Assembly (NCBI GenBank): GCA_017979445.1
Contig: CM030714.1
Location: 4,526,001 to 4,590,000, forward strand
Length of the DNA: 64,000 bases
Direction: 5' to 3'
Source of the DNA: Akebia trifoliata
Lineage: Eukaryota > Streptophyta > Magnoliopsida > Ranunculales > Lardizabalaceae
The number at the start of each line of letters is the position of its first letter. Position 1 is the first letter of the stretch. Under the pieces are notes generated by a model. It worked only from the letters and a program-made list of their open reading frames with translations. It was not told where the DNA came from and made no database searches. Shown piece by piece: positions 1-11,425 of this stretch. A program made the translations under genes and the position numbers.

Positions 1-1289
1 ACAACTTCCTTAAAAGACTACTTGATTTCTTGCTAACCAAATGTTCTAGATGAAAAGTAATATATTTTAAGGGCTTCTTCTAACTTAAAATATTAAATAC
101 GATAATTTTGAAGAAAATATAAGGAAACGTTATATGTAAATAGTTTTAAAAAATTGCATCACATGATCACAGTGTCGCTCTTGTAGAGTGTAGGGCCTTG
201 GGGTGCAAAACCCCAAAGCCTTCGAGGAAGGTCCCCGAGTGGGATAAAGAGTTCGTCTTAGCTGTTGTGAAAATTGGTGATGATGGTCATAGTTGAGCCG
301 ATGTGAAATTCGGCCACCATTGCATGAATTTAAATATATGAAAATTCCTATACTATTATTTATTTATCTTTAATTTATATGTGAAAAAATTAATTGTTAT
401 TGTAGAGTTATTTTTTCTACGAGCTTTGATTCACCGACATTGTCGAATTCCATTTCAGATGTGATGGTGATCCCAAAAACTTAGATGATTTGTAGTAGAA
501 ATTGATTAACATGCCACCGGGCTCTTATGTTATATTGAACTTTGGAAAACGTTTATTTATGAGATTTGAACATTTCATTTTTTTTTTTTTTTTGCTTTGA
601 CAGGCCACACATACCATCTACTTGCACGCGTACAACAGTTAAATAGAGCACTTTATGTGGAGAGGCATATAGAGACTCGAAGGTGTAATATGGCGAGCAA
701 ACACCGCCCAATCGCTCTTTGAACATCAGTTAAATATACCACTTTATTAGGGCATATAGAGACTTGCATCATCTTACCAGTCATGAATATGGCACAGTTT
801 GAAATCAGGGTACAACCCTACAATCATCTAAATAAATTCCTGACCTTATGTCAAGCATTTTCAAAAATGATCACCTAGACGAAGAGAACGTCAAGTTTAA
901 GCTGTTCTCTCACTCTCTCTCAAAGATCATGTGAAATTACCTTGACCATTTTTCACTAAATAGTTTAAAGAAGTCCGATCATTAAATTGAGAAATTTTGA
1001 GAAATGGGAGAGGCCACCTAATTTAGGTCTAGGAACCAAAAATAACTCCAAATAAATTTGGATCTGTCCATTAATAAGAGAAATGGGTAAGGGGTTAGCT
1101 GTTAGATACCGAACCTGCCTGATTAAGATAATCAGTCTCTACTACGATTCAAAACTATCATATGGTTAACAAAAAAGACTAAAGTCAAACTAGGGTCCAA
1201 TCATCATCAATCTATATCAGATTTGTTAAACGAATCTTAAGACTAAGATTCTCCAATCATTACATGATTTTCTCGAATTTTGTATAAAA
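1..1289. other. gene-free AT-rich DNA
   Basis: No exon or open frame here looks like a known protein. Bases about 175-330 (a stretch with CTCGAGGAAG-like wording, 'CCTTCGAGGAAGGTCCC') loosely resemble the middle of the solo LTR at 17.39-17.53 kb, so this may be an old, diverged relative of that LTR. The rest holds nothing I recognise. Confidence 0.4.
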
Positions 1290-1935
1290 AAGGAAAATTT
1301 TGTGAAAAATTCCAAATTAGTCCATGATCTAGAGTCAGTTAACAATCCACATGTACAAATATTTTCTAAATTAATAACAATGGGAATTTGTGAAAATTTT
1401 CCAAATTAGAAAATTAGGAATGTGAAATTCCTAAAATGGGAACTTGTGAAGTTTCTAAATTAGAAATTAAAAATTTTCTAAATTAATTTTTTTTTATTTT
1501 TAAATATGATGAATTCCCAAATTAGGAATTTATAAAAATACATCTTCCAAAATAGTAAATTACAAGTAGAGGGTGAGCTCCATATTAGGAATTTGCAGAT
1601 CATGAATTTTCAGAGATAAAAAATTTCAAAAATAGAAAATTTTCAGATTGGAAAATCACTAATTTCCATGAACACGAAATTTCCAAATAAGGAAATGCAA
1701 AACTTCTAAATTGGGAAGTTACGAAAATATGAAAATTCTAAATTATAAATTTATGAGTATGTGTTTTCCCAAAATAGAAGATTATGAAATTCCCATATTA
1801 GAAAGTTTCAAATACAAATTTTCCAAAACAAAACTTTACGAATGAGAGTTTCCAAATTAGAAAATTTATGAACGGAAGTTTTCAAATCAGAAAACTACAA
1901 ATGTATGACAAATCACCAAATTGGAAATTAGCGGA
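1290..1935. repeat. degenerate AT-rich minisatellite-like block
   Basis: Short variants of the words CCAAATTAG, GAAAATTT and TGTGAAATTCC recur irregularly over about 650 bases, spaced roughly 25-40 bases apart. No exact unit can be fixed by eye. It looks like an old, diverged tandem array with no coding potential. Confidence 0.4.
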
Positions 1936-3379
1936 ATAGGAATGCATCGAAAAACATTTTGTGTCTCCGATTTTCAAATTAACCAAATGGGCATGTATGC
2001 TCAACATTTGATTTTCTAAACAATCATCATTCATGCATATTTATCAAGTCGAAAAAAATGCCTTATCACATGGAATGGTTTTCAAATCATCATAAATTCA
2101 ACATAGATCAATTTAGGCATGGCGGTCATGAATCTATCACAAAAAAATAGAAATATTTTTCTAAGCCTATTAACAAAAGGGAATACAAAAACTATATTTC
2201 TCCCATCATTGTCATAAGTCATATGAAGTCAACTTGAGCATGATGATCATGAAGTTATCAAAAAAAAAAAAAAGAAATTTTCCTCACCCTACTAATAAAA
2301 AAATGTGCCATTCAGACCAAAGAGAGAAAGTAAAAAAAAAAAAAAAAGTGAAATTAAACCTACCTCTCGAATGAAATTAAAGTTGGTTTGTTCGTTCAGA
2401 TACAAATCGAAAATTTGTGAGCAGTTGCCATGTGGCTGCTGTTGGTGTTGGCTGTGAGTGAAACAAAGGAAAAGAGACACATGTTGCTGTTGAGGTGAGT
2501 TGGAGAAGGAGGCAGAGAGCCGTTGCTGTTGGGGCAAATTGGAGAAGAAGGCAAACAATGTGATAGAGAGGAGAACAGAGAGGCTGTATGAGACGTTAAC
2601 GGGAGACTAAAACCATTAGGTGAACAGGGTTAATGGAAGGCTAAACCGTGAGTCTCTGTGTTGGTTTCAACGGTGGAGAAAAAATGGAAGTATGTGGGTG
2701 GTTATTTTTCTAAGCAAACAACGAAAATTATATTAGATTTGTAAAAGATACAAAGCGACTAACCCTTATTTACAAGTCTGATATCATAGGTGTTTGATTT
2801 AGCGACACCCCTTGTATTATTCAATTTGAAGTTTGGTAACATGAAATCGAAAAATATAAAAATTATGTTTTTGAATTTCTTGTCGAAATCCATCATCTTC
2901 AACTCTCTAAAAATCCTTTCTTACTCTTGAGGTTTTAATGTCGAATAAAATAAACTTTTGAGAGGAAATTTTTTTTTTGTGTGCAGTTTCATGTGTTATT
3001 GGCATGATAAATTATCATATGTTAGCATGGTTGTATTTTAACTGTCAAAAAGAATAGTTTTGAGCTCTTAATTTCTTTGCATCCAATCTCCCTTCCCATT
3101 TTTTTTTGGGTAGTGACAAATCTAATGTTAGTATAAAAAGAAATCAAGATTTTCAGTTAACCATCGTTGCAACTTAGCCCCTATTGACCAAAAATCCCGG
3201 CTCCACCCTTAGTTATCGGGGTACCTAGGTCACTTTGTTATATTGAAAATAAGACATTTGTAGGAAAATATTATGCTTGTAATGGAATTTTTAATTAAAT
3301 TGAATGTAGAATATCTGAATATACTTTTGATTGTTCTTCTTCTCTTTGGTATTTGTTTCCGATGAATATTTACTATGCT
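1936..3379. other. no recognisable gene
   Basis: Contains poly-A runs near 2,260 and 2,330 and, at 2,430-2,560, a short imperfectly repeated stretch (GTTGCTGTTG repeated) that on the minus strand would read Gln-rich. I see no splice structure, homology or promoter to support a gene. Confidence 0.4.
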
Positions 3380-3945
3380 AGAAATCTTCATATAAATTAG
3401 TGTAATTGCAGCAGCATTAGAAAGCTTTGATCAGTGCCTTAGAATGCTTTGATTTGCTGGGTAAGAAGATGGAAATTGAAATGGATTCAATGATAGTGAC
3501 CAACAGTCAGAGAGGAATGAGCTATCCATGGTGGCCGGACCATTGGATTCTTAGGATTAGAAGCCTAATGAGGAACCTTAATGCGATAACGGTTCAAATT
3601 GAACCTGATTCTATACTTTTGGTGAACGCTCTTAACAGAGGTTCGGTTCCTTAGAAACTAGGAACATGGCTCCATCGGATTAAAACAGTCTTATCTTTGA
3701 TAACTTGGGAAATCTAGCATGTTTGGAGAGAAAAGAATGTTGTCGTGGATTATCTTGCAAATTTTGCTCTTCATTCTTATTGGTTTCTTCCATTATCTTT
3801 TCTCTTGTTTCTAGTCTGCCTCTCATTGTAATAAAGAATTACTATGGGGACTTAATGAGTCTGCCTTCAGTTTGAATTGTACACTAAGGGTTTTTCCCTG
3901 CCTTTTCTTTATAATACAATCTTGCTCAGCGAAAAAAAAGAAAGA
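3380..3945 (+). mobile_element. LINE 3' end fragment (RNase H remnant)
   Basis: The translation has two RNase H-like stretches typical of plant LINE ORF2 C-termini: an EIEMDSMIV motif at 3,474-3,500, then QIEPDSILLVNALNRG further on, and finally HVWREKNVVVDYLANFAL with a stop between them. The order looks like two RNase H pieces joined end to end. The element ends at 3,921-3,945 with GCTCAGCG followed by an A-run, the same 3' tail style as the other LINE pieces here. It is dead: stops interrupt it and no reverse transcriptase is present. Confidence 0.7.
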
Positions 3946-4330
3946 AAGAAGGAAATGAAACATATTTAGAATATGAATTCTGTAGGGATCATTTCATTCT
4001 TGAAAAATGAGATTTTTGGGAAAAAAGAGACACATAGCTAAGCTAAATAACTTGATCATCTCATAGAAGTGTTCCAAAAAAAACTATTCAATTGAACGGG
4101 TGATAATTGTTTTTTGTGAAAACACCCAAATATGTTACAATCCAGATGATGAAAAACACAAAAATAACAAACGAGAGAAAGGACGATAAACAAGATTTAA
4201 TCACACAAGAAACACAAGTTACGCGGTTTGCAATATTGCATACGTCCCCGCGGTGGCGATAATAGTTTCTATTGATAAAGATTCACGAAAATACAATTTT
4301 ACAGTTTTTCAGAATAACTTGAAGACTAAT

Positions 4331-4540
4331 GTTTTTTAACTCAACTTGACAGCGTGACTCAAAAACTCACTGACATAGCATGTGCCAAGAACCATAGATT
4401 CTTTCCCTTGAGATACAAAATTGCAGATGGCAGGTCGGTCAGCTAAGTTGTGTATCCCGAGGGACAGAATCTATGGTTCTTTGCCCATGCCACATTGGTG
4501 AGTTCTTGAGTCACCCTGTCAGATTGAGTCAAAAAATCAG
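4331..4540. mobile_element. MITE with long terminal inverted repeats
   Basis: About 75 bases at the left end (GACAGCGTGACTCAAAAACT and on to CCAAGAACCATAGATTCT) recur inverted at the right end (AGAATCTATGGTTCTTTG to GTCACCCTGTCAGATTGAGT). The middle is short and non-coding, so the element would fold into a hairpin. No clear target duplication was read. Confidence 0.7.
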
Positions 4541-4599
4541 CACTCTAACTTGAAAGATATAATCCAAAGTTAGGACCACTGGCTGTTGTTTCAAGCAAT

Positions 4600-4865
4600 T
4601 TTTTTTTTTTTGATTGATAAGCCGGGGTTGAAGGGACCAACGAGTGTAGATACAAGCATTATCTTCTTAAACAATTCTTAGAAGATCATGAGGAGCATTA
4701 GAATTATCCTGAAATATGAAAAATCCATTCGAATCAGCCCCCAATTTTGCTAAAAAATCTGCTGCCCTGTTTGCTTCTCTCCATTGGAATTCAAAATTAC
4801 ATTCATCAAACTGCAATCTCCATCAGCATTTCAACATACTTCCATGAAGGACTAGTCTCACCATT
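4600..4865 (-). mobile_element. LINE 3' end fragment (RNase H tail)
   Basis: Read on the minus strand, it encodes FQWREANRAADFLAKLGA, the conserved end of the plant LINE RNase H domain. The tail CCCCGGCTTATCAATC runs into a poly-A tract (poly-T at 4,600-4,611 on the plus strand). Related tails occur at 43.84 kb and 48.93 kb. 5'-truncated and non-functional. Confidence 0.75.
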
Positions 4866-5448
4866 TTTGTTTCAAGCATTTTCACGTTTTTTTAGGCATT
4901 GGATTTGTGATTTTTAACATGTTCACATAGGGGTTTCTTAGTCTCAAAAACGTACTGCAGAGATGGGAGGAAGGAGTCTTCCTTAGGCATCAATAAATTA
5001 AGATTTCCTTGGGATCCATTTTCTATACTTCAGTGGCCCCAAAGGGAGATAACTGCCTCACATAAAAAAATTGGGTACACATCAAATAAGGGTTTGTCTA
5101 AGAGCTCCCTAACAAATCAAACTAAGCAATAAACCACAAGCAATCATAGTCACACATAATAATAGAACTTGTTTGATTAAGTTCTATTCTAGCTATTCGG
5201 GTGCGATGCATAATATGCCAAGGCATCACCCTGATTCCCCCAAAGACACCATCACCATTCACCACAACCAGCATGATTTAAAACAAGGAACTTATTTCTC
5301 TACTTTATTACTACCATTATTTTATTTTTTAAAAGGGGAAATACAAACAAACGAAAAACTACAAATTAAAGCTAAAACATTATTGACGACATAGATCAGC
5401 CATACTGTCATAATTTCCTAGAAAGAAACATGGACCCCTCTCGATGTC

Positions 5449-5922
5449 TTAGTGGATCACTTCTCCACCGTTCGAACTTCCTTCCTTTGGTTTCTTCGAT
5501 CCAGAACCCACGTCTTCCCCAGCAGAAGACTCATCGATCATTTCTTTGCCGGCCGAACTTTCTTCCTTTTGTTTCTTCAATCCAGAACCCACGTCTTTCT
5601 CAGCAGAAGACTCGTTGATCACTTCTTTGCTGTCCGAACTTTCTTCCTTTGGTTTCTTCAATCCAGCACCCATGTCTTTCCCAGCAGAAGACTTGTTGAT
5701 CAGGGGAACAGCCTCGAGTGCCAAAATAACTGGAATGACTTTTAGATGGACATTCTTTTTCAGTTTGACTGGCTTTGGTTTGTCGTCACCTTTGTTTCCA
5801 CCATCAGAACTTTTACCCCTTTTTTTATTGATTCTGCGATGGGCTTTATCAGGACAAATACATGCAGCACAATCTACGCTTTCGTACTCTTCATAAACCT
5901 GATTTTTGCTTGCTCCCTCCAT
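5449..5922 (-). CDS. small hypothetical protein with three 27-residue repeats
   Basis: An uninterrupted 157-codon frame read on the minus strand. Residues 1-60 are rich in Lys with a small Cys cluster (C18, C21, C23, 'CAACICPDKAH'). Residues 77-157 are exactly three tandem 27-residue units, each built on SSAxxDxGxGxKKxKExSS, the next unit starting at SSA 78, 105 and 132, and the stop follows the third unit. No signal peptide or membrane span is evident, and the charge suggests a disordered soluble protein. A TATA-like AATTATATAG lies about 50 bases upstream and a GA-rich leader abuts the ATG, as in many plant 5' UTRs. I do not recognise the family. It could be a real single-exon gene, the first exon of a larger one, or chance. 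The exact 81-base repeats keep opposite frames open too, which explains the plus-strand open frames here. Confidence 0.42.
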   Translation of the reverse strand: MEGASKNQVYEEYESVDCAACICPDKAHRRINKKRGKSSDGGNKGDDKPKPVKLKKNVHLKVIPVILALEAVPLINKSSAGKDMGAGLKKPKEESSDSKEVINESSAEKDVGSGLKKQKEESSAGKEMIDESSAGEDVGSGSKKPKEGSSNGGEVIH

Positions 5923-5970
5923 TTCTCTCTCTCTCTCTCTCTCTCACAGAGGCAGACACCAAGGCCTAAG

Positions 5971-5979
5971 CTATATAAT
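5971..5979 (-). promoter_or_regulatory. possible TATA box of the small repeat-protein gene
   Basis: Minus-strand AATTATATAG sits about 50 bases before the ATG at 5,922, with a (GA)n leader between them. This is a plausible plant core promoter, but position and composition are the only support. Confidence 0.3.
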
Positions 5980-6589
5980 TTCCTTCAGGTAGGATGGAGG
6001 ATTACTATTTTATCCAAGTAGGTTTGTGAGTTTTTCTTGGGTCATTTATTGTATTCTCTTTTGTGAGTCATAGCCATAATTACCTGACTGTGAGCAGTTG
6101 GTTTTTAAGAAGATTAATTGTATTTAGACCGTATAATTAAAGTGTTAGCCGTTTTGCTTAATTTGGAAACTAAGGTAGTATGTGATAGTACTGTGTGCAT
6201 TGTAGTTTCAGGTGAGTCGTCCGATTGGATCAATCGATAGCATCGATTATGGTATTTGATTCATTAGAATTCATTGGAGTTTTCTTAAGGTGATTAAGTA
6301 CACTATGACAAATTTTAACTAGTATATATTTGATGCCCAAATTAATTATATTATTGAATTGAGAGGATCATAGGAAATAAGATATAAATAGAATTGTCAT
6401 GGAAATACACTTTTAGGCTTCAACAAATCCTTAAATTTATCTTCAATTTTATAGACCATTTATCACGTAATTACACACTGTTGTGTCCCTCCTTTTATTT
6501 AATGGACAAGATCGATCCCTTATCGCCCAACATTTCCATAAAAAGAAAAAGTTGTCTATAATTTGGATTTATACTCTTAACAATTCATA

Positions 6590-7175
6590 ACGTGTTACGA
6601 ATGCATGGTGGATTTCGGACACAAATCGTGGATAGAGAGATTACTGCTAGAATAGTCCCACATCACCTGGGTACTATTGGGATGTACAATGTATAAAACG
6701 GGGGCCTTGCAAACCGGTTTTCAAGGATGAGTTAAGCCCATGGGCTCTAACAATTACAATAGGCAAATCACAATAGATTGTTTTTGTTGGGTTATGTCTT
6801 CTATTATTGTATATGGAGAGTTGTTGTGGATTCAGCTTAGATCTTTTGATGATCCATTAACAACCCGCATGACCCGTTATATCTTTTGTTTTTGTATATG
6901 GAGAGTTGTTGTTGGGCCTATTTAGTTTGATTTTGGATTCGACTCGTTAACCTCTTTGTAACCCTAAGTATATAATGGGTGATAGATGAAATCCTAAAAG
7001 GTAGTGAGAGAGAGAAATTGTAACATAATTCTTCTTTGGTTAATATAGTGAAATTGTCGTTTTCGCCCGTGGACGTAGGTCAATGCTTTGACCGAACCAC
7101 GTATATCTTGTGTCGTGTGAGATTCTTGTATTCTTGTTTGATTTATATGATCGATGTTATGTAGATTGAACAAAT
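6590..7175 (+). mobile_element. LTR-like block (TRIM or solo LTR)
   Basis: Contains the words of plant retroelement LTRs: TAGTCCCACATCACCTGGG near the left, a TATA-like AGTATATAATGGGTG near 6,966, and a U5-like end with CCCGTGGACGTAGGTCA and ACCGAACCACGTATATCTTG. A phrase around TATGGAGAGTTGTTG occurs twice inside (about 6,810 and 6,896). No internal protein domain or clear target duplication was seen, so the borders are approximate. Confidence 0.4.
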
Positions 7176-8435
7176 ATTATAATAAGACTTGGGTAAGTAG
7201 GATTCGTTCCAAAGGGACAATCGTGATTCAAGTTTCCTTTCGAATTTGAAACCAAAATAGAATTTGAAAACAGATTTTTAAAACAAAATTGAAAATTGTA
7301 GCTAAGGCATAAAATTGACACTAGAATAGCAATTTAAAACAATGTAAAAGAGTTTAGAAAGCTCAAATCAATTTTTGCAAGTCATTCTATTGTTGAATAA
7401 TTCTCATTTTAACTCAATCCACGTAACAAATCATTGTTTGTGAATTGGAAGATAAATCGATTTACACTAAAAGATAATTAGAAAATATCAATTGTGAATC
7501 CTAAACTTTGATGAGATTATCCAAATTATATCTCAAATCCATCACAAAGTATGATTAAGCTTGAACTCATTTAAGCAATAATCAACAAAGTTATAATTGA
7601 AAATACAAAGTAGATGATCTCACCTTAAGAGACGTCACAAGAACACAATTAAAGCAGAAATAATTAAATTAAAATAACAATAATAAGACAAACTCACTCT
7701 AGGGTCATTGAACTCTCTCAGGAGAGTTTAGCCGATTATCGAATGAGTAAGTTGCAGCAATACTTAAACAAGTAAAATGTGGAAGAGAAGAAGATGAAGA
7801 ATTATGTTGCACTTTGATTCCTCTTTTATAATCTCACAATAAAATTACAATAAAACTAAAGAAGAAAAATGAAAGAAACACTCTTGATGCTCTCACTACA
7901 ATCAAGAACTCTCTCTCTAAAAGAAAAATTAGAAAATTATAAAGAAATTAGGAAGAAAAAGAGAGACAAGAGAGACCACTTCTTTAGAGATTGAGATTCT
8001 AGTTATAGAGAAAAAAAAGTGTGTAGAAGAGTCCAAAAGTAGCCTCCACTTTTCTTTGCATAGAGGACAAAATAGGAGAACATGAGTTAAAGATTAGGAC
8101 ATTTTAAAGTGGGTCCAAATGCTTTTGCCTTAAGATTTGGACTGTAAAATACTGATTTTAGCTCGAATCTTAATGCATGATTCCTCGAGAAGGTCGAGGA
8201 GCAGTAGGGTGATGTCGCGATGCGATGATGTGGCAGATTTTACTACTCAACTTTGGCTGTTTGCTCCCATTTTACTTGCATGTTATAACAAAAATTGTTG
8301 ACTTCCAAATAGGCCCTTTTTACTTGCAAATAGTAAGGAATCCCTATTAGCTTCATTAATTCGGGAGTTTAATATAATTCATTATTATTTAAAAGGAACC
8401 AACACTTATACGTTGATAATCTTTGTAGAATTATG
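7176..8435. other. non-coding, possibly retroelement-derived
   Basis: Starts with GACTTGGGTAAGTAGGATTC near 7,188, a wording I associate with LTR regions of plant retroelements. The remainder is AT-rich, with no domain and no long frame. I cannot define borders. Confidence 0.25.
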
Positions 8436-8439
8436 ATCC

Positions 8440-9175
8440 CAAAATTGGTTTATTGGAACCTTATCATTATACTTTGGATCATAGGGTTCTTTCTAATATG
8501 GTTGGCTCATAATGCTGTGATATTTAAAGGAAAAATTGCTCCAAGGATGATATTTTAAAGGGACTACAAAAGTGAATTACCGAACTAAGTTTTCTTCATA
8601 ATCACAAATCATCTCCATCATCTTTATCAACAGTGGGTTAAACCACCGTTGGGTTGGTTAAATTTGAACATTGACAGTTCAAGCATAGGAAATCCTGATA
8701 AGGCCGGGGCAAGATGTATCTTAAGGGACCATGAAGGAGAGTTAGTTAATACTGGTCATTGTTTTCTCGGTGAGGGATCAAATAATTTTGTGGAGTTTAA
8801 TGCTATGCTTTTTGGGCTGAAATTATCTTTCACGCTGGGGCAAAAAATTATCATCGAATCGGATTCGACGTTGTTAGTTGATGCAGCCAAGGGTGGAAAT
8901 CTCCCATGGCATCTTGAGTTTATCTTCTTCAAGGTTTTGGAGATTTTTCATCAAATAGAATGGGATGACACGTTTATAGGGAAGCTAATAGGATAGCTGA
9001 TGCTCTAGCCTATTATGCCTCCTTAACATCTTCTACGCTTATTTTCATAGTGTTTTTTATTTTCTTTTCTTCGCTTGTAAGGCTTTTGTGGGTGATCAAT
9101 TGAATCTCCCAAACCCTAGCCGAATGTAATTTCTCTTATTTAATACAAATACTTGCTTGATTCGCAACAAAAAAT
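8440..9175 (+). mobile_element. LINE 3' fragment with RNase H domain
   Basis: Codes for LNIDSSSIGNPDKAGARCIL (N-terminal RNase H strand, where the usual NTDG is NIDS), then VEFNAMLFGLKL (the catalytic Glu region) and IIIESDSTLLVDA (a catalytic Asp), with frameshifts before the C-terminal end near 9,030. Upstream, 8,460-8,560 reads like the linker between the zinc-knuckle and RNase H of plant LINEs. The tail GCTTGATTCGCAACAAAAAA at 9,152-9,172 is the 3' end. No reverse transcriptase is left. Confidence 0.75.
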
Positions 9176-11190
9176 AAAATAGGGGGATAGAATATCGAGG
9201 GATATCCAGGGGGCCTTTCATATTACTGATATTGTTGAGAAGTCTTCAGGTTAATTTTCATTTTAGAGTGCATGGTTTGCGAATCATCATAGGGCCTTGA
9301 TTTCATATGGTATTCATTTATGTTGCACAAATTTTAGATTTCTCGTATTTCAATCTGAGCGTGGTTGTCAATTCAGAATAAACTCCTTACTATCGAAAAT
9401 CTGAGAAAAAGATGATTATTATTTCCCTCAAGATGTGTTCTATGTGAAAGTACAAATGCTCATATTCTAACTGGACATGAAGGTCAGTGATGCGCCAATT
9501 CAATATCCAAAAATTCAATGTGGGTAGCCTGTGTGAGATGGTTGAATTCCTATCCCGCATAATTTGAGATGGTATTTTTTTCTCTTTCATAAAGACAACT
9601 ACAGATGATAGTATCTGGAGAGAGAGAGAGAGAGACAGAGAGACAGAGAGTTGTATATATGTCATTCTTCTTGATGATACCTCATGTAATTATTCTCCAT
9701 TATAGCTTTCCTCAATTTCTAATGGAGGGTTGGGTTCTATAATACTCCAATTTACCAAACAAATAAAATAAGTTAAAGTGATGACGACTCTAAAATACTG
9801 CAATTGTGAATCAACCTTATTCATTAGGTGACTAAAATTAGGAAAAGAGAAAAATAAATAAATAAGAGATTTATAAATGAAAACCATTGTATGTGCCTTT
9901 CTTTCTCTTTCCTTTTTCTTTTTCTTTTTTCTTTTCTAAGCAAGAAATTGAGAGATTTATAAATGAAATAATAATGTTTGGATAGATTCGAGGGCATTCT
10001 CCAAAAAGTTATAAATGCAATCTTAAATTTGGAAGATAAATTAGGTCCTCTGAGGCAACCATTCTATTATTTTACGTGTTAGATATAACAGAATTTAAAA
10101 CATTGCTTCTCATGTGATTCAAAGAAAAGGAAAATCTTGAGCAGTTGCAGCTTTATTTCCTTCTAATATGACATGGCCAACCGACCAATTGATGTGCATG
10201 TGCTTGTATGAACCACGGATGTGCACCGCGTGATGCTGCATGGGACGTTCATGCATGAGGATGTCCACTTCTCCACATGTTTGCTATATCATCTCATACT
10301 TTCCCATTACCACATCAAAATTCATCAACATGATTTCTGAATCTCAGCAATCTCATTTATTGAAGTTAAATGATAATTCTACTCTATTATACTCTCTCCG
10401 AACAATAAGCTGAGACAAGTCATTTTTCTTCTAAGAAAGCACGATATATTAAAGTAAAGGAGACTATGTGGATCCAAGGGCATAGCCCCTAATTTGCACT
10501 GTCTTTAGATGAAATTCAAGGAGATCCATTTTGGAGAAGAAGGTTGCATGATGTTCATGAAACGAAGACGGTGAAAATATGTTTGAGGTTGCATCAGGAG
10601 AACAATTTATGAGACCAAATTTTCCTTGATATATATTTGAAGGATAAACCTCAACAGGTGACTGAGAAATGATAGTTTGCTTCCTAGTTTTCCAGCAAAG
10701 TGAGTAATTTCATGGGTTATTAATTCAAACAACTCTCCGAAAAGGAGTCACAAGACTTTCTGGTTATTAATTCTTTGATTACTAGTTCAAGGACGTACAG
10801 AAGACATAAAAATACGTTTGCATAAGGATAAATCTTGAGATAAAAAGAAAATACTTAGCACAAAAAAAAGGTAGCTAAGAACATGCATGTAGGGCAGCAG
10901 CCATATGGGGCTTTGGGCTTGCATGGCTTAGTCATGACTTGGCCAAAAATATGCACTAATGATCTCTTGTCGACTTATTGTGAAGGTTAGTGTCATTGAA
11001 CTAGTGTAGAGGAATCAATGAGTGGTCAAGTAGAGGAACCATCAAAGACTATTTGTGTTGATTGAGTGCAAGTGTGCAGTAAGCATGGAGTGACTCCAGG
11101 TTGCTTCAGACCAGTGGGCTAGCAGTTGAGTAAAAAAATGCCTGGTTGACCGGACTTAGGGATTAGACTGATTAGCAGGAAAATATATGA
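9176..11190. other. gene-free stretch
   Basis: About 2 kb without a recognisable exon. It holds a (GA)n microsatellite at about 9,618-9,652 and pyrimidine-rich runs near 9,900-9,935. I see no inverted repeats or protein similarity in it. Confidence 0.4.
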
Positions 11191-11194
11191 GTTT

Positions 11195-11425
11195 TCTTTT
11201 TCTCCAAAAGCGGAGAGAAGATGAGAGAAATGGAGAGAAAGCCTTTTAAAATATTTTATAATTCCACCTCTGCCCCTAGATCTCTTTTAAGATATTTTAA
11301 ATTTCAAAATTATCCCCAATTCTCTACTGTCAATCCAGATATGATGGAGGGAAATTGAGTTTCTCTTCTCTTCTCTTAATGAGTTTCTCTTCTCTCCACT
11401 TCTCTCAATCCAAACATGGTCTTAA
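11195..11425. mobile_element. MITE-like element with GA-rich inverted ends
   Basis: The left end GCGGAGAGAAGATGAGAGAA and the right end, inverted, TTGAGAGAAGTGGAGAGAAG match loosely over about 45 bases. The interior holds a second short inverted pair around TTTTAAAATATTTTATAATT and CTTTTAAGATATTTTAAATT. Non-coding. Confidence 0.45.

Noticed and set aside
2292..2558. 88-codon minus-strand frame with Gln-rich stretch
   Set aside because: It is driven by an imperfect GTTGCTGTTG repeat and ends in a poly-Phe tail from an A-run. No promoter or homology.
5430..5896. Several overlapping plus-strand frames
   Set aside because: They are opposite-strand shadows of the 81-base repeat in the minus-strand frame; the Phe/Ser-rich translations do not look like proteins.
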